A stretch of DNA of 64,000 nt from NCBI RefSeq assembly GCF_024594815.1, contig NZ_JANJOU010000016.1, forward strand, positions 1 to 64,000. Direction: 5' to 3'. The notes under the pieces were generated by a model. That model saw only the letters and a program-made list of their open reading frames with translations. It ran no database searches and had not been told where the DNA came from. This document shows, one piece after another, positions 50,864 through 58,821 of the stretch. Position 1 is the stretch's first letter. Each line of letters starts with the position of its first letter. The translations under genes were made by a program, and so were the position numbers. This DNA is from Roseomonas populi. GTDB taxonomy: Bacteria; Pseudomonadota; Alphaproteobacteria; Acetobacterales; Acetobacteraceae.

Positions 50864-51898
50864 ATGCGTAGGGTGTGCATCTTCGGAGCCGGCGCGATCG
50901 GCGGCGAACTCGCGACGCATCTGGCAATTGCCGGTGCGGAGGTGTCGGTCGTGGCGCGGGGCGCCCTCCTCGACGCGATCCGGGCGCGCGGGATCACCGT
51001 CCGCACCCGGGACGGCGCGATCCTCCACTGCTCCCCCTATGCCGCGAGCGACGATCCCCGGGATCTCGGGCCGCAGGACGCGGTCGTCGTCGCGGTAAAG
51101 GCGCCGGCGCTTCCCGGCGTCGCCGCCAGGGTCGCGCCGCTGCTCGGCAGCGAGACCCCGGTCGCGTTCGTGATGAACGGGCTGCCCTGGTGGTACGGAA
51201 TGGGTGCCGCCGGCCCGCCTGCCGAAGCCGTGCTTCCCGACCTTGATCCGGGCGGCGTACTGCACGCCGCCGTCGGGGAGGCGCGCGTCATCGGTGGCGT
51301 CGTCTACTCCGCCTGCACGATGGTGGAGCCCGGCGCGATCCACTCGGGGCACGCTTCCAACAAGCTCGTGATCGGCGAGCCGGATGGGCAGCTCAGCGAC
51401 CGCGCGCTCTCTCTCGCGGCCCTTTTCGAGGCGGGCGCGATGCCGTGCCGGGTGACGCGCGACATAAGGGCCGAGGTCTGGGGCAAGCTGATGACGAACC
51501 TGGCGAGCGGCCCGATCTGCCTCCTCAGCCGGTCCGGCCTGAGCAAGAGCTTCGCGGACCCGGTGGTGCGCGCCGCCGCGATACGGGCGGTGCAGGAGGG
51601 CATGGCGATCGCCAATGCCGTGCTGGGCCGCCCGCTCGGCGGAACCGCCGAGGCCCGCATCGACCGTCTCGCCGCCACGGACCACAAGCCCTCGATCCTC
51701 CAGGATTTGGAACACGGCCGCGCCCTGGAGCTGGAGGCGCTGCTCCTCCATCCGCTCCGGCTGGCGCGACGTACCGGCGTGGAAACCCCGACGCTCGACC
51801 TTCTGACGGCGCTGGCGAGCCAGGCGGCGGAGAGGGCCGATGTGTACCGGCCGCGCCGGTCGGAAATTGCCGCCTTGCCGGAAGAAGGCGGCGGCTGA
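50864..51898 (+). CDS. Ketopantoate reductase-family protein
   Basis: NAD(P)H-dependent reductase of the PanE/ApbA family, 344 residues. Rossmann motif FGAGAIGGELATHL at 7-20; NADPH-linked VKAPALPG; catalytic Lys208 in AEVWGKLMTNLASGP with the following Asn. The C-terminal domain is longer than in PanE (usually about 300 residues). Since it lies among stress and catabolic genes rather than pantothenate genes, it may reduce another 2-oxo acid. Ninety-seven bases after the cytochrome gene and 33 before the cupin gene. Confidence 0.85.
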   Translation: MRRVCIFGAGAIGGELATHLAIAGAEVSVVARGALLDAIRARGITVRTRDGAILHCSPYAASDDPRDLGPQDAVVVAVKAPALPGVAARVAPLLGSETPVAFVMNGLPWWYGMGAAGPPAEAVLPDLDPGGVLHAAVGEARVIGGVVYSACTMVEPGAIHSGHASNKLVIGEPDGQLSDRALSLAALFEAGAMPCRVTRDIRAEVWGKLMTNLASGPICLLSRSGLSKSFADPVVRAAAIRAVQEGMAIANAVLGRPLGGTAEARIDRLAATDHKPSILQDLEHGRALELEALLLHPLRLARRTGVETPTLDLLTALASQAAERADVYRPRRSEIAALPEEGGG

Positions 51899-51931
51899 CG
51901 CGCGACGTGATGGAGCGCCAGAACAGGAATT

Positions 51932-52414
51932 ATGACCGTGAGCGAGAGATCACAGCCCAATTCCCGGGATTTAATGGATATCATGGGACCACGGGTGGCC
52001 TTCCTCACTCCGAAAGGTGACACGGGTGATTACTGCGTTCTCAGGGCGATCGTTCCCGTAGGCGTCGTCGTCCCGCTCCACAGCCACCCGGACCGCGAGA
52101 CGATGTGCGTCCTCGACGGCCGGATCGAGGGATTCCTTGACGAGACCTGGCGCAGCTACGGACCGGGCGGCGCCATCGACATCCCTGGCGGCGTGAAGTA
52201 CGCGCTGAGGAACACGTCAGGCCAGGACGTCACGCTTCTCCTCGTCAGCACGGCGAGAATGGGACAGTTCTTCGCCGAGATCGGGGAGCCGGTGGCGAGA
52301 TCGGGCGGTGCTCCTCCAACGCCGGAGCGGGTCGCGAGATTCATCGACGCGGCGCGACGATACGGGTTCTGGCTCGGCTCGGAGAAGGACAACGCGGCCG
52401 TGGCTCTGGCCTGA
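51932..52414 (+). CDS. Cupin-domain protein
   Basis: Single-domain cupin, 160 residues. Metal motif one: His50, His52, Glu56 in VVPLHSHPDRETM; motif two around PGGAIDIPGGVKYALRN lacks the usual His (Lys-Tyr follows Gly-Val), so the metal site may have three ligands or be degenerate. Weak ribosome site. Probably co-transcribed with the ketopantoate-reductase-like gene; a GC-rich hairpin follows 17 bases after its stop. Function not recognisable. Confidence 0.82.
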   Translation: MTVSERSQPNSRDLMDIMGPRVAFLTPKGDTGDYCVLRAIVPVGVVVPLHSHPDRETMCVLDGRIEGFLDETWRSYGPGGAIDIPGGVKYALRNTSGQDVTLLLVSTARMGQFFAEIGEPVARSGGAPPTPERVARFIDAARRYGFWLGSEKDNAAVALA

Positions 52415-52430
52415 GCTACGCAGTGCCCGT

Positions 52431-52454
52431 CGGAGGCGATCCCGGTCGCCTCCG
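52431..52454 (+). terminator. Hairpin after the cupin gene
   Basis: CGGAGGCGA and TCGCCTCCG form a perfect nine-bp stem with a six-base loop, 17 bases past the cupin stop, followed by CTTCCCC. Likely terminator of the preceding transcript. Confidence 0.5.
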
Positions 52455-52632
52455 CTTCCCCGGAACAGACGGTCCGGGCTGCCTTGGTGCCGCGATGTCG
52501 GCCAGTGGGCTCGTCCCGCGACGGCATCCAAGTTCCAGAATGATAGCCCTACATGGTCCACGCAGATCGGGCGCCCGCTGCAAGGTTGGCCGGCCTAGCG
52601 CCGTTCGGCGCGTCAAGCGCGGTACCCGAGTT

Positions 52633-52667
52633 GGAAGAGGCCGCCGGGCGCTCCGGCGGCCTCTTCC
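52633..52667. terminator. 15-bp hairpin between convergent genes
   Basis: GGAAGAGGCCGCCGG and its complement with a five-base loop GCGCT, 33 bases before the end of the small secreted protein gene on the other strand. Strong stem without a T-run; probably a bidirectional stop. Confidence 0.5.
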
Positions 52668-52699
52668 AGCGGACGTCGTGCTGACCGGGCGGCGGCAGT

Positions 52700-52939
52700 T
52701 CAGGCGTGCTGGCCGTCACCGCCGGTCGCGCCGCTGTCCTCCAGGAACTTCAGCGCGGCCTGGCCCTGGCTGATGGGCATGCTGGCGAGCGGGGTGCGGC
52801 CCGTGGTGGGCACCCAGGCTCCGTAGGCGGTCGCGCCCGGGGGCACCATCGCCCGTTCGGCCGGCGCGGCGCTTGCGCCCAGCGAAGCGGTCATCACGGC
52901 AGCGAGCGCCAGCGAACGGAAGGCGTTCATGGTGGACAT
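52700..52939 (-). CDS. Small secreted protein, ECF-promoter controlled
   Basis: A 79-residue protein with a clear signal peptide, MSTMNAFRSLALAAVMTASLGASA, cleaved near AAP; AGGAGT lies eight bases before the ATG. The mature part is about 54 residues, without cysteines or recognisable domain (ATAYGAWVPTTGRTPLASMP, then a helical QGQAALKFLED). It stands alone behind an ECF-type promoter matching those of the catalase and sigma operons. Function unknown; a periplasmic stress protein is likely. Confidence 0.65.
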   Translation of the reverse strand: MSTMNAFRSLALAAVMTASLGASAAPAERAMVPPGATAYGAWVPTTGRTPLASMPISQGQAALKFLEDSGATGGDGQHA

Positions 52940-53002
52940 GCGATCAACTCCTGAATGGTTAGTGCCGGCACTCTGTCGTCTTGTCTGGCCGGTCACGGGA
53001 GT

Positions 53003-53030
53003 AAGACACCTGGGAGCATCGACTATTCCC
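53003..53030 (-). promoter_or_regulatory. ECF-type promoter for the small secreted protein
   Basis: On the minus strand GGGAATA (53030-53024), 15 bases, TGTCTT (53008-53003), 63 bases before the start codon. Same boxes and spacing as at 49080 and 56789. Confidence 0.65.
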
Positions 53031-53181
53031 GAGCGGCCGCGAGAATTCGCGCGACGGAGAGGCACTTCGTGCAGCGGCTACGGCCCGGCGTTCAGCGAAC
53101 GTCGGTGACTGACGAGGCCTTTCTCCGCGCGCGCCGTCGCAAGCGCGTGTTGGCTTCCAGCTGCGTGCTTGCGGCCCGCCA

Positions 53182-53218
53182 ACCCGGATGAGAAGGCTAG
53201 AGGTCTCCTCATCCGGGT
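53182..53218 (-). terminator. Hairpin after the SDR gene
   Basis: ACCCGGATGAG and CTCATCCGGGT form a perfect 11-bp stem with a 15-base loop, about 46 bases past the end of the SDR gene. Between 52940 and 53263 only this hairpin and the ECF promoter are seen. Confidence 0.45.
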
Positions 53219-53263
53219 GTGGAGCAGCCCAGCCGCCTACCTGTTCGATGCTAACGCAGTCGC

Positions 53264-54010
53264 TCAGATCTGCGTCAGCCCGCCATCGACGACGAGCTCC
53301 GTGCCCGTGACGTAGGACCCATCCGGGCCTGCCAGGAACAGCACGGCGTTGGCGACCTCGTCCGCCTCACCAAAGCGTCGGAGCGGCACCTTCGCCTCGG
53401 TGTGCTCCGCAACCTTCTGCAGGTCCTGCTGGCTCAGGCCCAGCTTGCCGGCGAAGGGCGTGCTGATCGGGCCGGGGCTCAAGGCATTGACCCGGATCCC
53501 GCGCGGCGCGAGCTCAGCGCCCAGCGTTCGCGCCAGGGATCGCACCGCTCCCTTGGTGGCGGAGAGGATCGACAGGCCCGGCGTGCCCACCGTGTTCAGG
53601 TAGGAGGTGGTCAGCACGATGCTCCCGCCCCTCTCCATTAGCGGCACCGCCTTCTGGACGGTGAAGAACAGGCCCTTGAAGTTGACCGCGAACTGCTCGT
53701 CGATCTGAGCCTCCGTCACCGCCTCGAGCGGTGCGGCCAGGCCGAGGCCGGCATTGGCGAAGAGGATGTTGAGCCGGCCATACCGATCCCGCACCGCCTC
53801 GACGAGCCGATCGATCTCGGCCGGCCGGCGCAGATCGGCCTGGAGCGCGATGCCGTTCCCGCCGAGGGCCGCTGCGGCCGCGCTGAGCCGACCCGGGTCG
53901 TTCCCGACGGCGACGACCTGCGCCCCCTCCCGGCTGAACAGGGCCGCCGTTGCGAGGCCGATGCCGGACGTGCCGCCTGTGACGAGGGCGACCTTGCCGC
54001 TGAGCTTCAT
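53264..54010 (-). CDS. SDR-family oxidoreductase lacking the catalytic Tyr
   Basis: Short-chain dehydrogenase/reductase fold, 248 residues. The cofactor motif TGGTSGIGLAT (11-21) and NAG (86-88) are normal, Ser136 and Lys153 are in place, but the catalytic Tyr of YxxxK is Leu149 (codon CTC) in SILSATKGAV. The start MKLSGKVALV has GGAGA upstream; the open frame further upstream is not family-like. Divergent from a LysR gene. It could still bind NAD(P)H but classical SDR chemistry would be impaired; a sensor or altered mechanism is possible. Confidence 0.87.
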   Translation of the reverse strand: MKLSGKVALVTGGTSGIGLATAALFSREGAQVVAVGNDPGRLSAAAAALGGNGIALQADLRRPAEIDRLVEAVRDRYGRLNILFANAGLGLAAPLEAVTEAQIDEQFAVNFKGLFFTVQKAVPLMERGGSIVLTTSYLNTVGTPGLSILSATKGAVRSLARTLGAELAPRGIRVNALSPGPISTPFAGKLGLSQQDLQKVAEHTEAKVPLRRFGEADEVANAVLFLAGPDGSYVTGTELVVDGGLTQI

Positions 54011-54135
54011 GAGATTTCTCCAGACGTTCGTGGATCGAAGCCGGAGCGCGCGTTCCGTGCGGGGGATATGGCGGCACTGGTGCGTGGCGGACAAACGGGA
54101 TGATCTGCACTGCCGAAATAGTTTATCTTTACCGC

Positions 54136-55089
54136 ATGCGCGCCCCGGACCACCTCAATGCCCTCCGAGCCTTCGAGGCCGCCGCCCGCCATCTGAGTTT
54201 TGCCCTCGCCGCCGAGGAACTGAGCGTGACGCCGGCGGCCGTGGGCCAGCTTGTCCGCCGGCTGGAGGACGTCCTCGGGGTCGAGTTGTTCCACCGGTTC
54301 CAGGCAGGCCCGGCTCGGCTGGTCCTGACGGAGGCCGCTAAGGCCGCCCTCCCGGACCTGCGGGCCGGCTTCGGGCACCTGTCCGCGGCCATGGATTGGC
54401 TGCACTCCGCGCGGGAGCGTCGGACACTCGCCGTCACGGTGCCCTCCGCCTTTGCCGACAAGTGGCTGTTGCACCGGTTGGAGGGTTTCGGCCGTGTCCG
54501 GCCGGACTACGCGCTGCGGATCGACACGAGAACCGGCCTGGCCGACTTCGCGGCGGAGGCGATCGATGTCGGCATCCGGTATGGCGCCGGCGTGTGGCCG
54601 GGGCTCACGGCGAGGTATTTGGCGCGGGACAGGTTCTTCCCGGTCTGCAGCCCGGCGCTCCTGGAGGGGCAGCATCCCCTTGCCGCGCCGGAGGGGCTGC
54701 GCCGCCACCAACTGATCCACGACACGTCGATGGGTTCCGTGGCGGAGTTTCCGACGTGGCGGGACTGGCACGCGCGCGCCGGCCTCCCCGTGGTGGAGAG
54801 CGAGCGCGGCCTGCACGTCGATGACTCGGCGGCCGCATTGCGCATGGCCATGGCCGGCAACGGTGTCGCCCTCGGGCGCAGCATGCTGGTTGCGGAGGAT
54901 CTGGCGGAGGGGCGCCTCGTCAGCCCCTTCGGCCCGGCGCTCGATTGTTCGCTCGCCTACTACGTGGTCTGCCGTTCCGGGGATGCGGACGATCCGGCGA
55001 TCGCCGCCTTCCGCGACTGGGTTCTCGAGGAAGCCGGGAGCGACGGCCATAGCGCGGCCGGCGCGGCGAGGAGCCGCCCGGCGTCCTGA
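54136..55089 (+). CDS. LysR-family regulator, GcvA-like
   Basis: Regulator of 317 residues. Winged helix at about 5-64 (LNALRAFEAAARHLSFALAA, LSVTPAAVGQLVRRLEDVLG, ELFHRF); effector domain with LAVTVPSAFADKWLL and IDVGIRYGAGVWPG, as in GcvA-type members. The start MRAPDHLNALRAFE is the family start; an ATG 12 codons upstream is out of pattern. It shares a 125-base control region with the divergent SDR gene, which is the likely target. Confidence 0.92.
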   Translation: MRAPDHLNALRAFEAAARHLSFALAAEELSVTPAAVGQLVRRLEDVLGVELFHRFQAGPARLVLTEAAKAALPDLRAGFGHLSAAMDWLHSARERRTLAVTVPSAFADKWLLHRLEGFGRVRPDYALRIDTRTGLADFAAEAIDVGIRYGAGVWPGLTARYLARDRFFPVCSPALLEGQHPLAAPEGLRRHQLIHDTSMGSVAEFPTWRDWHARAGLPVVESERGLHVDDSAAALRMAMAGNGVALGRSMLVAEDLAEGRLVSPFGPALDCSLAYYVVCRSGDADDPAIAAFRDWVLEEAGSDGHSAAGAARSRPAS

Positions 55090-55172
55090 GCGCGACGCCG
55101 GCCTCCCGTGATCCAGGGCGCGCCCGAGAGAGCGGGCAGGTCCCCGGGGGTTGCCGCCGCGGCGGGGCGCTC

Positions 55173-55946
55173 TCAGACGCGGCGCATCTGCTGCCGCACC
55201 TCGTCCGCGATCGGGTGCAGCGTCGCGGGCGGCAGGCTTCCCACGAGGCTGTAGCCATTCCCCTCCGTGGCCCAGGTGAAGGCCTGGACGGTGCCGTCGT
55301 CCCGGTGTGCCATGGGGGTGTCGCGGTCCACCGCCATCGGACGGGTGAGAAGGACAAGGCGGCTTCCGCGGTCGTCGTCGAACATGAACATCACCGCCGC
55401 GCCCTGCGTCGTGGGCACCAGCCGCCCTCCCATCAGCCGATACCCCTGCCCTGAGAGATCCGGCACCTTCACCTGCCGGCCCAGCCGTGTGGAGGCCCAG
55501 CGGACCAGCGTGGCGCTGTCCGCCGCGTGCAACTCTACCGGCCGCTCCCGGTCCGGCACGAATGCGGCGTAGCTCTCGGCCGCCTGCTGCGCGAGGGCCG
55601 CGATGCCCGCCGGGGCAGGCGACATCCTCCCATGGAGCCACCAGCCGCCGCTGCCGCCCAGGCCCAGCGCCAGGACGACGGCCGCCGCCATCTGCCAGGG
55701 CACCCGGCCTGGCCGTCGCCGCGCCTCGATCAGCCGGGCGAGGTTGAGCTCGGGCGGCACGGGCTCCGCCGCCACCGGCGCGAGCGCCTCCCGGAGGGCG
55801 GCGCGCTGGCGCCGATAAGCGTCGACCCGCGCCGCCACGGCCGGCTGCTCAGCCAGGTAGGCGTCCACCTCCGCCTGCCGGGAACTGTCGAGCAGCCCGT
55901 CCACCAGGGCATGCAGGTCATCCTCCGTGATGGGACGCTGGCTCAT
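55173..55946 (-). CDS. Anti-sigma factor
   Basis: Membrane anti-sigma factor, 257 residues. The N-terminal cytosolic domain (DDLHALVDGLLDSSRQAEVD) lacks the HxxxCxxC zinc motif of ZAS proteins. A single span at about 84-105 (PWQMAAAVVLALGLGGSGGWW) is followed by a periplasmic domain of about 150 residues with VKVPDLSGQGYRLMGGRLVP. Its ATG overlaps the sigma gene stop (ATGA), the usual layout for a cognate pair. Confidence 0.88.
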   Translation of the reverse strand: MSQRPITEDDLHALVDGLLDSSRQAEVDAYLAEQPAVAARVDAYRRQRAALREALAPVAAEPVPPELNLARLIEARRRPGRVPWQMAAAVVLALGLGGSGGWWLHGRMSPAPAGIAALAQQAAESYAAFVPDRERPVELHAADSATLVRWASTRLGRQVKVPDLSGQGYRLMGGRLVPTTQGAAVMFMFDDDRGSRLVLLTRPMAVDRDTPMAHRDDGTVQAFTWATEGNGYSLVGSLPPATLHPIADEVRQQMRRV

Positions 55947-56461
55947 TTCACCCTCCGCAGATGCGGCACTTCCGCCGAAGCGGCTTCTCCCTCCATCGCC
56001 TGGCGAAGCCGCTCCCGCCCGCGCGCCAGACGCGACATCACCGTGCCCACGGGCACTCCCAGTGCCGCGGCCGCCTCTGCGTAGGACAGGTCCTCCACCG
56101 AGACCAGCAGCAACACGCTCCGTTGGTCCTCCGGCAGGGTGTCCAGGGCGCGCAGCAGGTCCCGGTGTCGGAGCGCGTCATCCTGGACTGGTGGCATGCC
56201 CGGCTCGGCCACCTCCTCCAGCGGGAGGTGCGGGCCGCGTCTGGCACCCTGCCGCAGCCGGTTGATCGCGAGGTTGTGCAGAATGGCGAAGACCCAGGCG
56301 CGCGCGTTCCCCTCGGCCCGGCGCAGATGCCAGCGGGACAGGGCGCGTTCCAGCCCGTCCTGCACCAAGTCATCCGCGGCGCTGCGGTCCCGCAGCAGGG
56401 CCCGGGCGTAGCGCCGCAAGGCCGGGATCATCGGCTCCAACGACTGAACCGTGTCCGTCAT
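55943..56461 (-). CDS. ECF RNA polymerase sigma factor
   Basis: Group 4 sigma factor, 172 residues. Region 2 (about 12-75) holds YARALLRDRSAADDLVQDGLERAL and AWVFAILHNLAINRLR; region 4 (about 105-155) holds LPEDQRSVLLLVSVEDLSYAEAAAALGVPVGTVMSRL. It is the second gene of a three-gene operon behind a GGGAATA-N15-TGTCTC promoter, so it is probably autoregulated. The same promoter form precedes the catalase operon. Confidence 0.93.
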   Translation of the reverse strand: MTDTVQSLEPMIPALRRYARALLRDRSAADDLVQDGLERALSRWHLRRAEGNARAWVFAILHNLAINRLRQGARRGPHLPLEEVAEPGMPPVQDDALRHRDLLRALDTLPEDQRSVLLLVSVEDLSYAEAAAALGVPVGTVMSRLARGRERLRQAMEGEAASAEVPHLRRVK

Positions 56462-56504
56462 GGCAGGGCCCGCCCGCCCCGACCGGGATGATGGGGCCGC
56501 TTCC

Positions 56505-56750
56505 TCATGGTTGCCGCACCTGTTGCAGCGGTGCCCTCATCATCGCGACGGCGTCGCGGCTGGGCTGGACGGCCATGGCCTTCATTATCCGCGTCATCGC
56601 CTGATCAGGCCCGATCAGCAAGCGATGTTCCGCGACCGTCGAGGCGCCGTGCTGGTGGGCCTCACGCGCCGTCGTGGTACCTCCCGCGGCGAGTAGCCGA
56701 AATCCGGCCAGGGCTGCACTCCGCGCGGGCGGGCGGAAGCTGTTGCTCAT
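56505..56750 (-). CDS. Small hypothetical protein heading the sigma operon
   Basis: An 81-residue frame beginning MSNSFRPPARSAALAGFRLLAAGG, with CAGGA seven bases before the ATG. The beginning could be a weak signal peptide; the rest (AEHRLLIGPDQAMTRIMKAMAVQPSRDAVAMMRAPL) is helical and Met-rich. It lies between the ECF-type promoter and the sigma gene, 43 bases before the latter. I do not recognise a family. Its placement makes a sensor or regulon-output role possible. Confidence 0.5.
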   Translation of the reverse strand: MSNSFRPPARSAALAGFRLLAAGGTTTAREAHQHGASTVAEHRLLIGPDQAMTRIMKAMAVQPSRDAVAMMRAPLQQVRQP

Positions 56751-56788
56751 GGGATCGTCCTGCGGTCGGGGAGGCGGGTCATGGCTAG

Positions 56789-56816
56789 GAGACACTCGCG
56801 CGCGCGAAATATTCCC
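56789..56816 (-). promoter_or_regulatory. ECF-type promoter for the sigma/anti-sigma operon
   Basis: On the minus strand GGGAATA (56816-56810), 15 bases, TGTCTC (56794-56789), 38 bases before the small hypothetical gene. Boxes and spacing are identical to those of the catalase promoter at 49080-49107. Confidence 0.7.
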
Positions 56817-57221
56817 GGCGTCCGACAGCTTATTCGCGGCCCCGCAGTCGTGTAGGAGCGGAGTGTCAGCTCCCTCCCCGCTTTTCCCGAGAGCGGCATT
56901 TTCGCTTGCGGCCAGCTTCGGTCGTGGCAGACCACCGCGTACTTCGAATGCACGCTGCCCAACCTCCTCAGTCACTCGGATCGTAGGGCCCGCTGGTATT
57001 TGCACACTGTCGAGGGTGATCAGGATAATCACCGTGAGCACTTCGCGACCCACGGGTCGGTGCACACCCAGAAGCCTCCCGCCCGTCATGCGTGGGCATC
57101 GCAACGGGGGGCGGGTGTGGGAAGCTCCCCCAAACGCTACCTAGCTTATAGATGGTTGCCAATCGACGCGACTCACGCCCACTCTTGAAACTGAGTTGTC
57201 GGGCGGGGTGAAGCGGGCGGC
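56817..57221. other. Intergenic region, no gene recognised
   Basis: About 400 bases between the ECF promoter and the family-5 binding protein gene. Short open frames occur but none has a family resemblance or good start. No repeats or hairpins stand out. Confidence 0.4.
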
Positions 57222-58796
57222 ATGCATCGGCGAACCTGGGCTACCCTGGCACTTTCAGTGCCCTGGATAGTAGGTCCGGCAGCGCGCCGCTCCGCCGCGC
57301 AGGAGCCCGGGCGCACCCTGACCTTCGGCAACAACGCCACGGTCACCAGCCTCGACCCGCACTTCTACACGGCCACTCCGAATCTTGAGACGACGCGGCA
57401 GATCTTCGACGGCCTTACCGTCATGCGGGCCGATGGCAGCATCGGCCCGGCCCTGGCCGAATCCTGGACGCAGACGGCCCTGGAGATCTGGGAGTTCCGG
57501 CTCCGCCCGAACCTCCGCTTCTCGGACGGCACGCCCTTCACGCCCGAGGACGTGGCCTTCACCATCGACCGCATCCCGAACGTGCCGAACTCTCCCGGCT
57601 CCTTCGTCATCTTCACCGCCAGCATCGGCCGGGTGGAGGTGGTGGACGCCCGCACGGTCCGCCTGCACACCAAGGGGCCGGACCCGCTGGTACCCGCCAA
57701 CCTGTCCTGGGTGGGGATGCTCAGCAGGCGGCTGCACGCCGGTGCCACGACGCAGGGCTTCAACGACGGCGCGCTGGCGATCGGCACCGGCGCCTACCGC
57801 CTCGTCTCCTACGCTCCCGGCGAGCGGATCGAGCTGGTTCGGAACGAGGGCTGGTGGGGCCCGCGCCCGGCATGGGACCGGGTGGTGAACCGCACGCTCC
57901 GCAACCCCGGCGCCCGCTCCGCCGCCCTGCTCTCGGGCGACGTGGACGTGATCAACGGCGTCCCGACGGCCGACCTCGCCCGGCTACGGGCCGATAGCCG
58001 CCTGGCGGTCGCGGAGACGGTGGGGCTGCGGATTGTCTACATCATGCTGGACACGTTGCGGGACGAGAGTCCCTTCGTGACCGGCCCGAACGGCGAGCCG
58101 CTCTCCCGCAACCCGCTGCGCGACCCGCGCGTGCGCCGCGCCCTTGCCGTGGCAATCGATCGCAACGCCCTGACCGAGCGCGTGATGGAGGGCTCCGCAG
58201 TGCCCACCGCGCAGGTGGTGCGCGAGGGGCTGAGCGGCCATGTGCCAGAGCTTCGGCCGGTCTATGACGCCGCTGCCGCACGGCGCCTGCTTGCCGAGGC
58301 CGGCTTCCCCAACGGGCTGCGCCTCACCCTGCACGGCCCGAACGACCGGTACCCCAACGATGCCCGCGTTCTGCAGGCCGTCGGCCAGATGTGGCAGCGC
58401 GCCGGCGTGCAGACCGTGGTCGAGGCGATGCCCTGGGCCAGCTTTTCCGCCCGGCAGGCCCGGCGCGACTTCTCGGCCTGGCTGCTCGGCGGCACGGCCG
58501 CGACGAGCGAGGCCTCCTACCCGCTCCGCTCCATCCTGAACCTGCGGGATGCCGCGCGCACCAACCGCCGCTACGACAACCCGGCCTTCGAGGCCGTGCT
58601 GGAGGAGGTCGGCCGCACGGTCGATCCGGCCGCGCGCGAGGCGCTGCTGCGCCGCGCCGTGACGATGTCCATGGAGGACGTGGCCATTATCCCCCTCTAC
58701 ATCCAGAAGGCCACCTTCGCCGCGCGGCGTGGCCTGCGCTTCGAGCCCCGGGTGGACGAGATGCTGGACTTCGCATCCGTCCAGCCATCCACCTGA
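57222..58796 (+). CDS. ABC transporter substrate-binding protein, family 5
   Basis: Periplasmic binding protein of the peptide/opine class, 524 residues. Signal peptide MHRRTWATLALSVPWIVGPA to RSAAQ; then TLTFGNNATVTSLDPHFYT, WEFRLRPNLRFSDGTPFTPEDVAFTIDRI and RDPRVRRALAVAIDRNALTE, all family marks. The M20 peptidase gene follows 25 bases later, so a peptide or N-acyl amino acid is a likely ligand. No cognate permease or ATPase gene is present before the strand changes. Confidence 0.92.
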   Translation: MHRRTWATLALSVPWIVGPAARRSAAQEPGRTLTFGNNATVTSLDPHFYTATPNLETTRQIFDGLTVMRADGSIGPALAESWTQTALEIWEFRLRPNLRFSDGTPFTPEDVAFTIDRIPNVPNSPGSFVIFTASIGRVEVVDARTVRLHTKGPDPLVPANLSWVGMLSRRLHAGATTQGFNDGALAIGTGAYRLVSYAPGERIELVRNEGWWGPRPAWDRVVNRTLRNPGARSAALLSGDVDVINGVPTADLARLRADSRLAVAETVGLRIVYIMLDTLRDESPFVTGPNGEPLSRNPLRDPRVRRALAVAIDRNALTERVMEGSAVPTAQVVREGLSGHVPELRPVYDAAAARRLLAEAGFPNGLRLTLHGPNDRYPNDARVLQAVGQMWQRAGVQTVVEAMPWASFSARQARRDFSAWLLGGTAATSEASYPLRSILNLRDAARTNRRYDNPAFEAVLEEVGRTVDPAAREALLRRAVTMSMEDVAIIPLYIQKATFAARRGLRFEPRVDEMLDFASVQPST

Positions 58797-58821
58797 GGGG
58801 CCGCCAGGGAGAGAACCGGAC

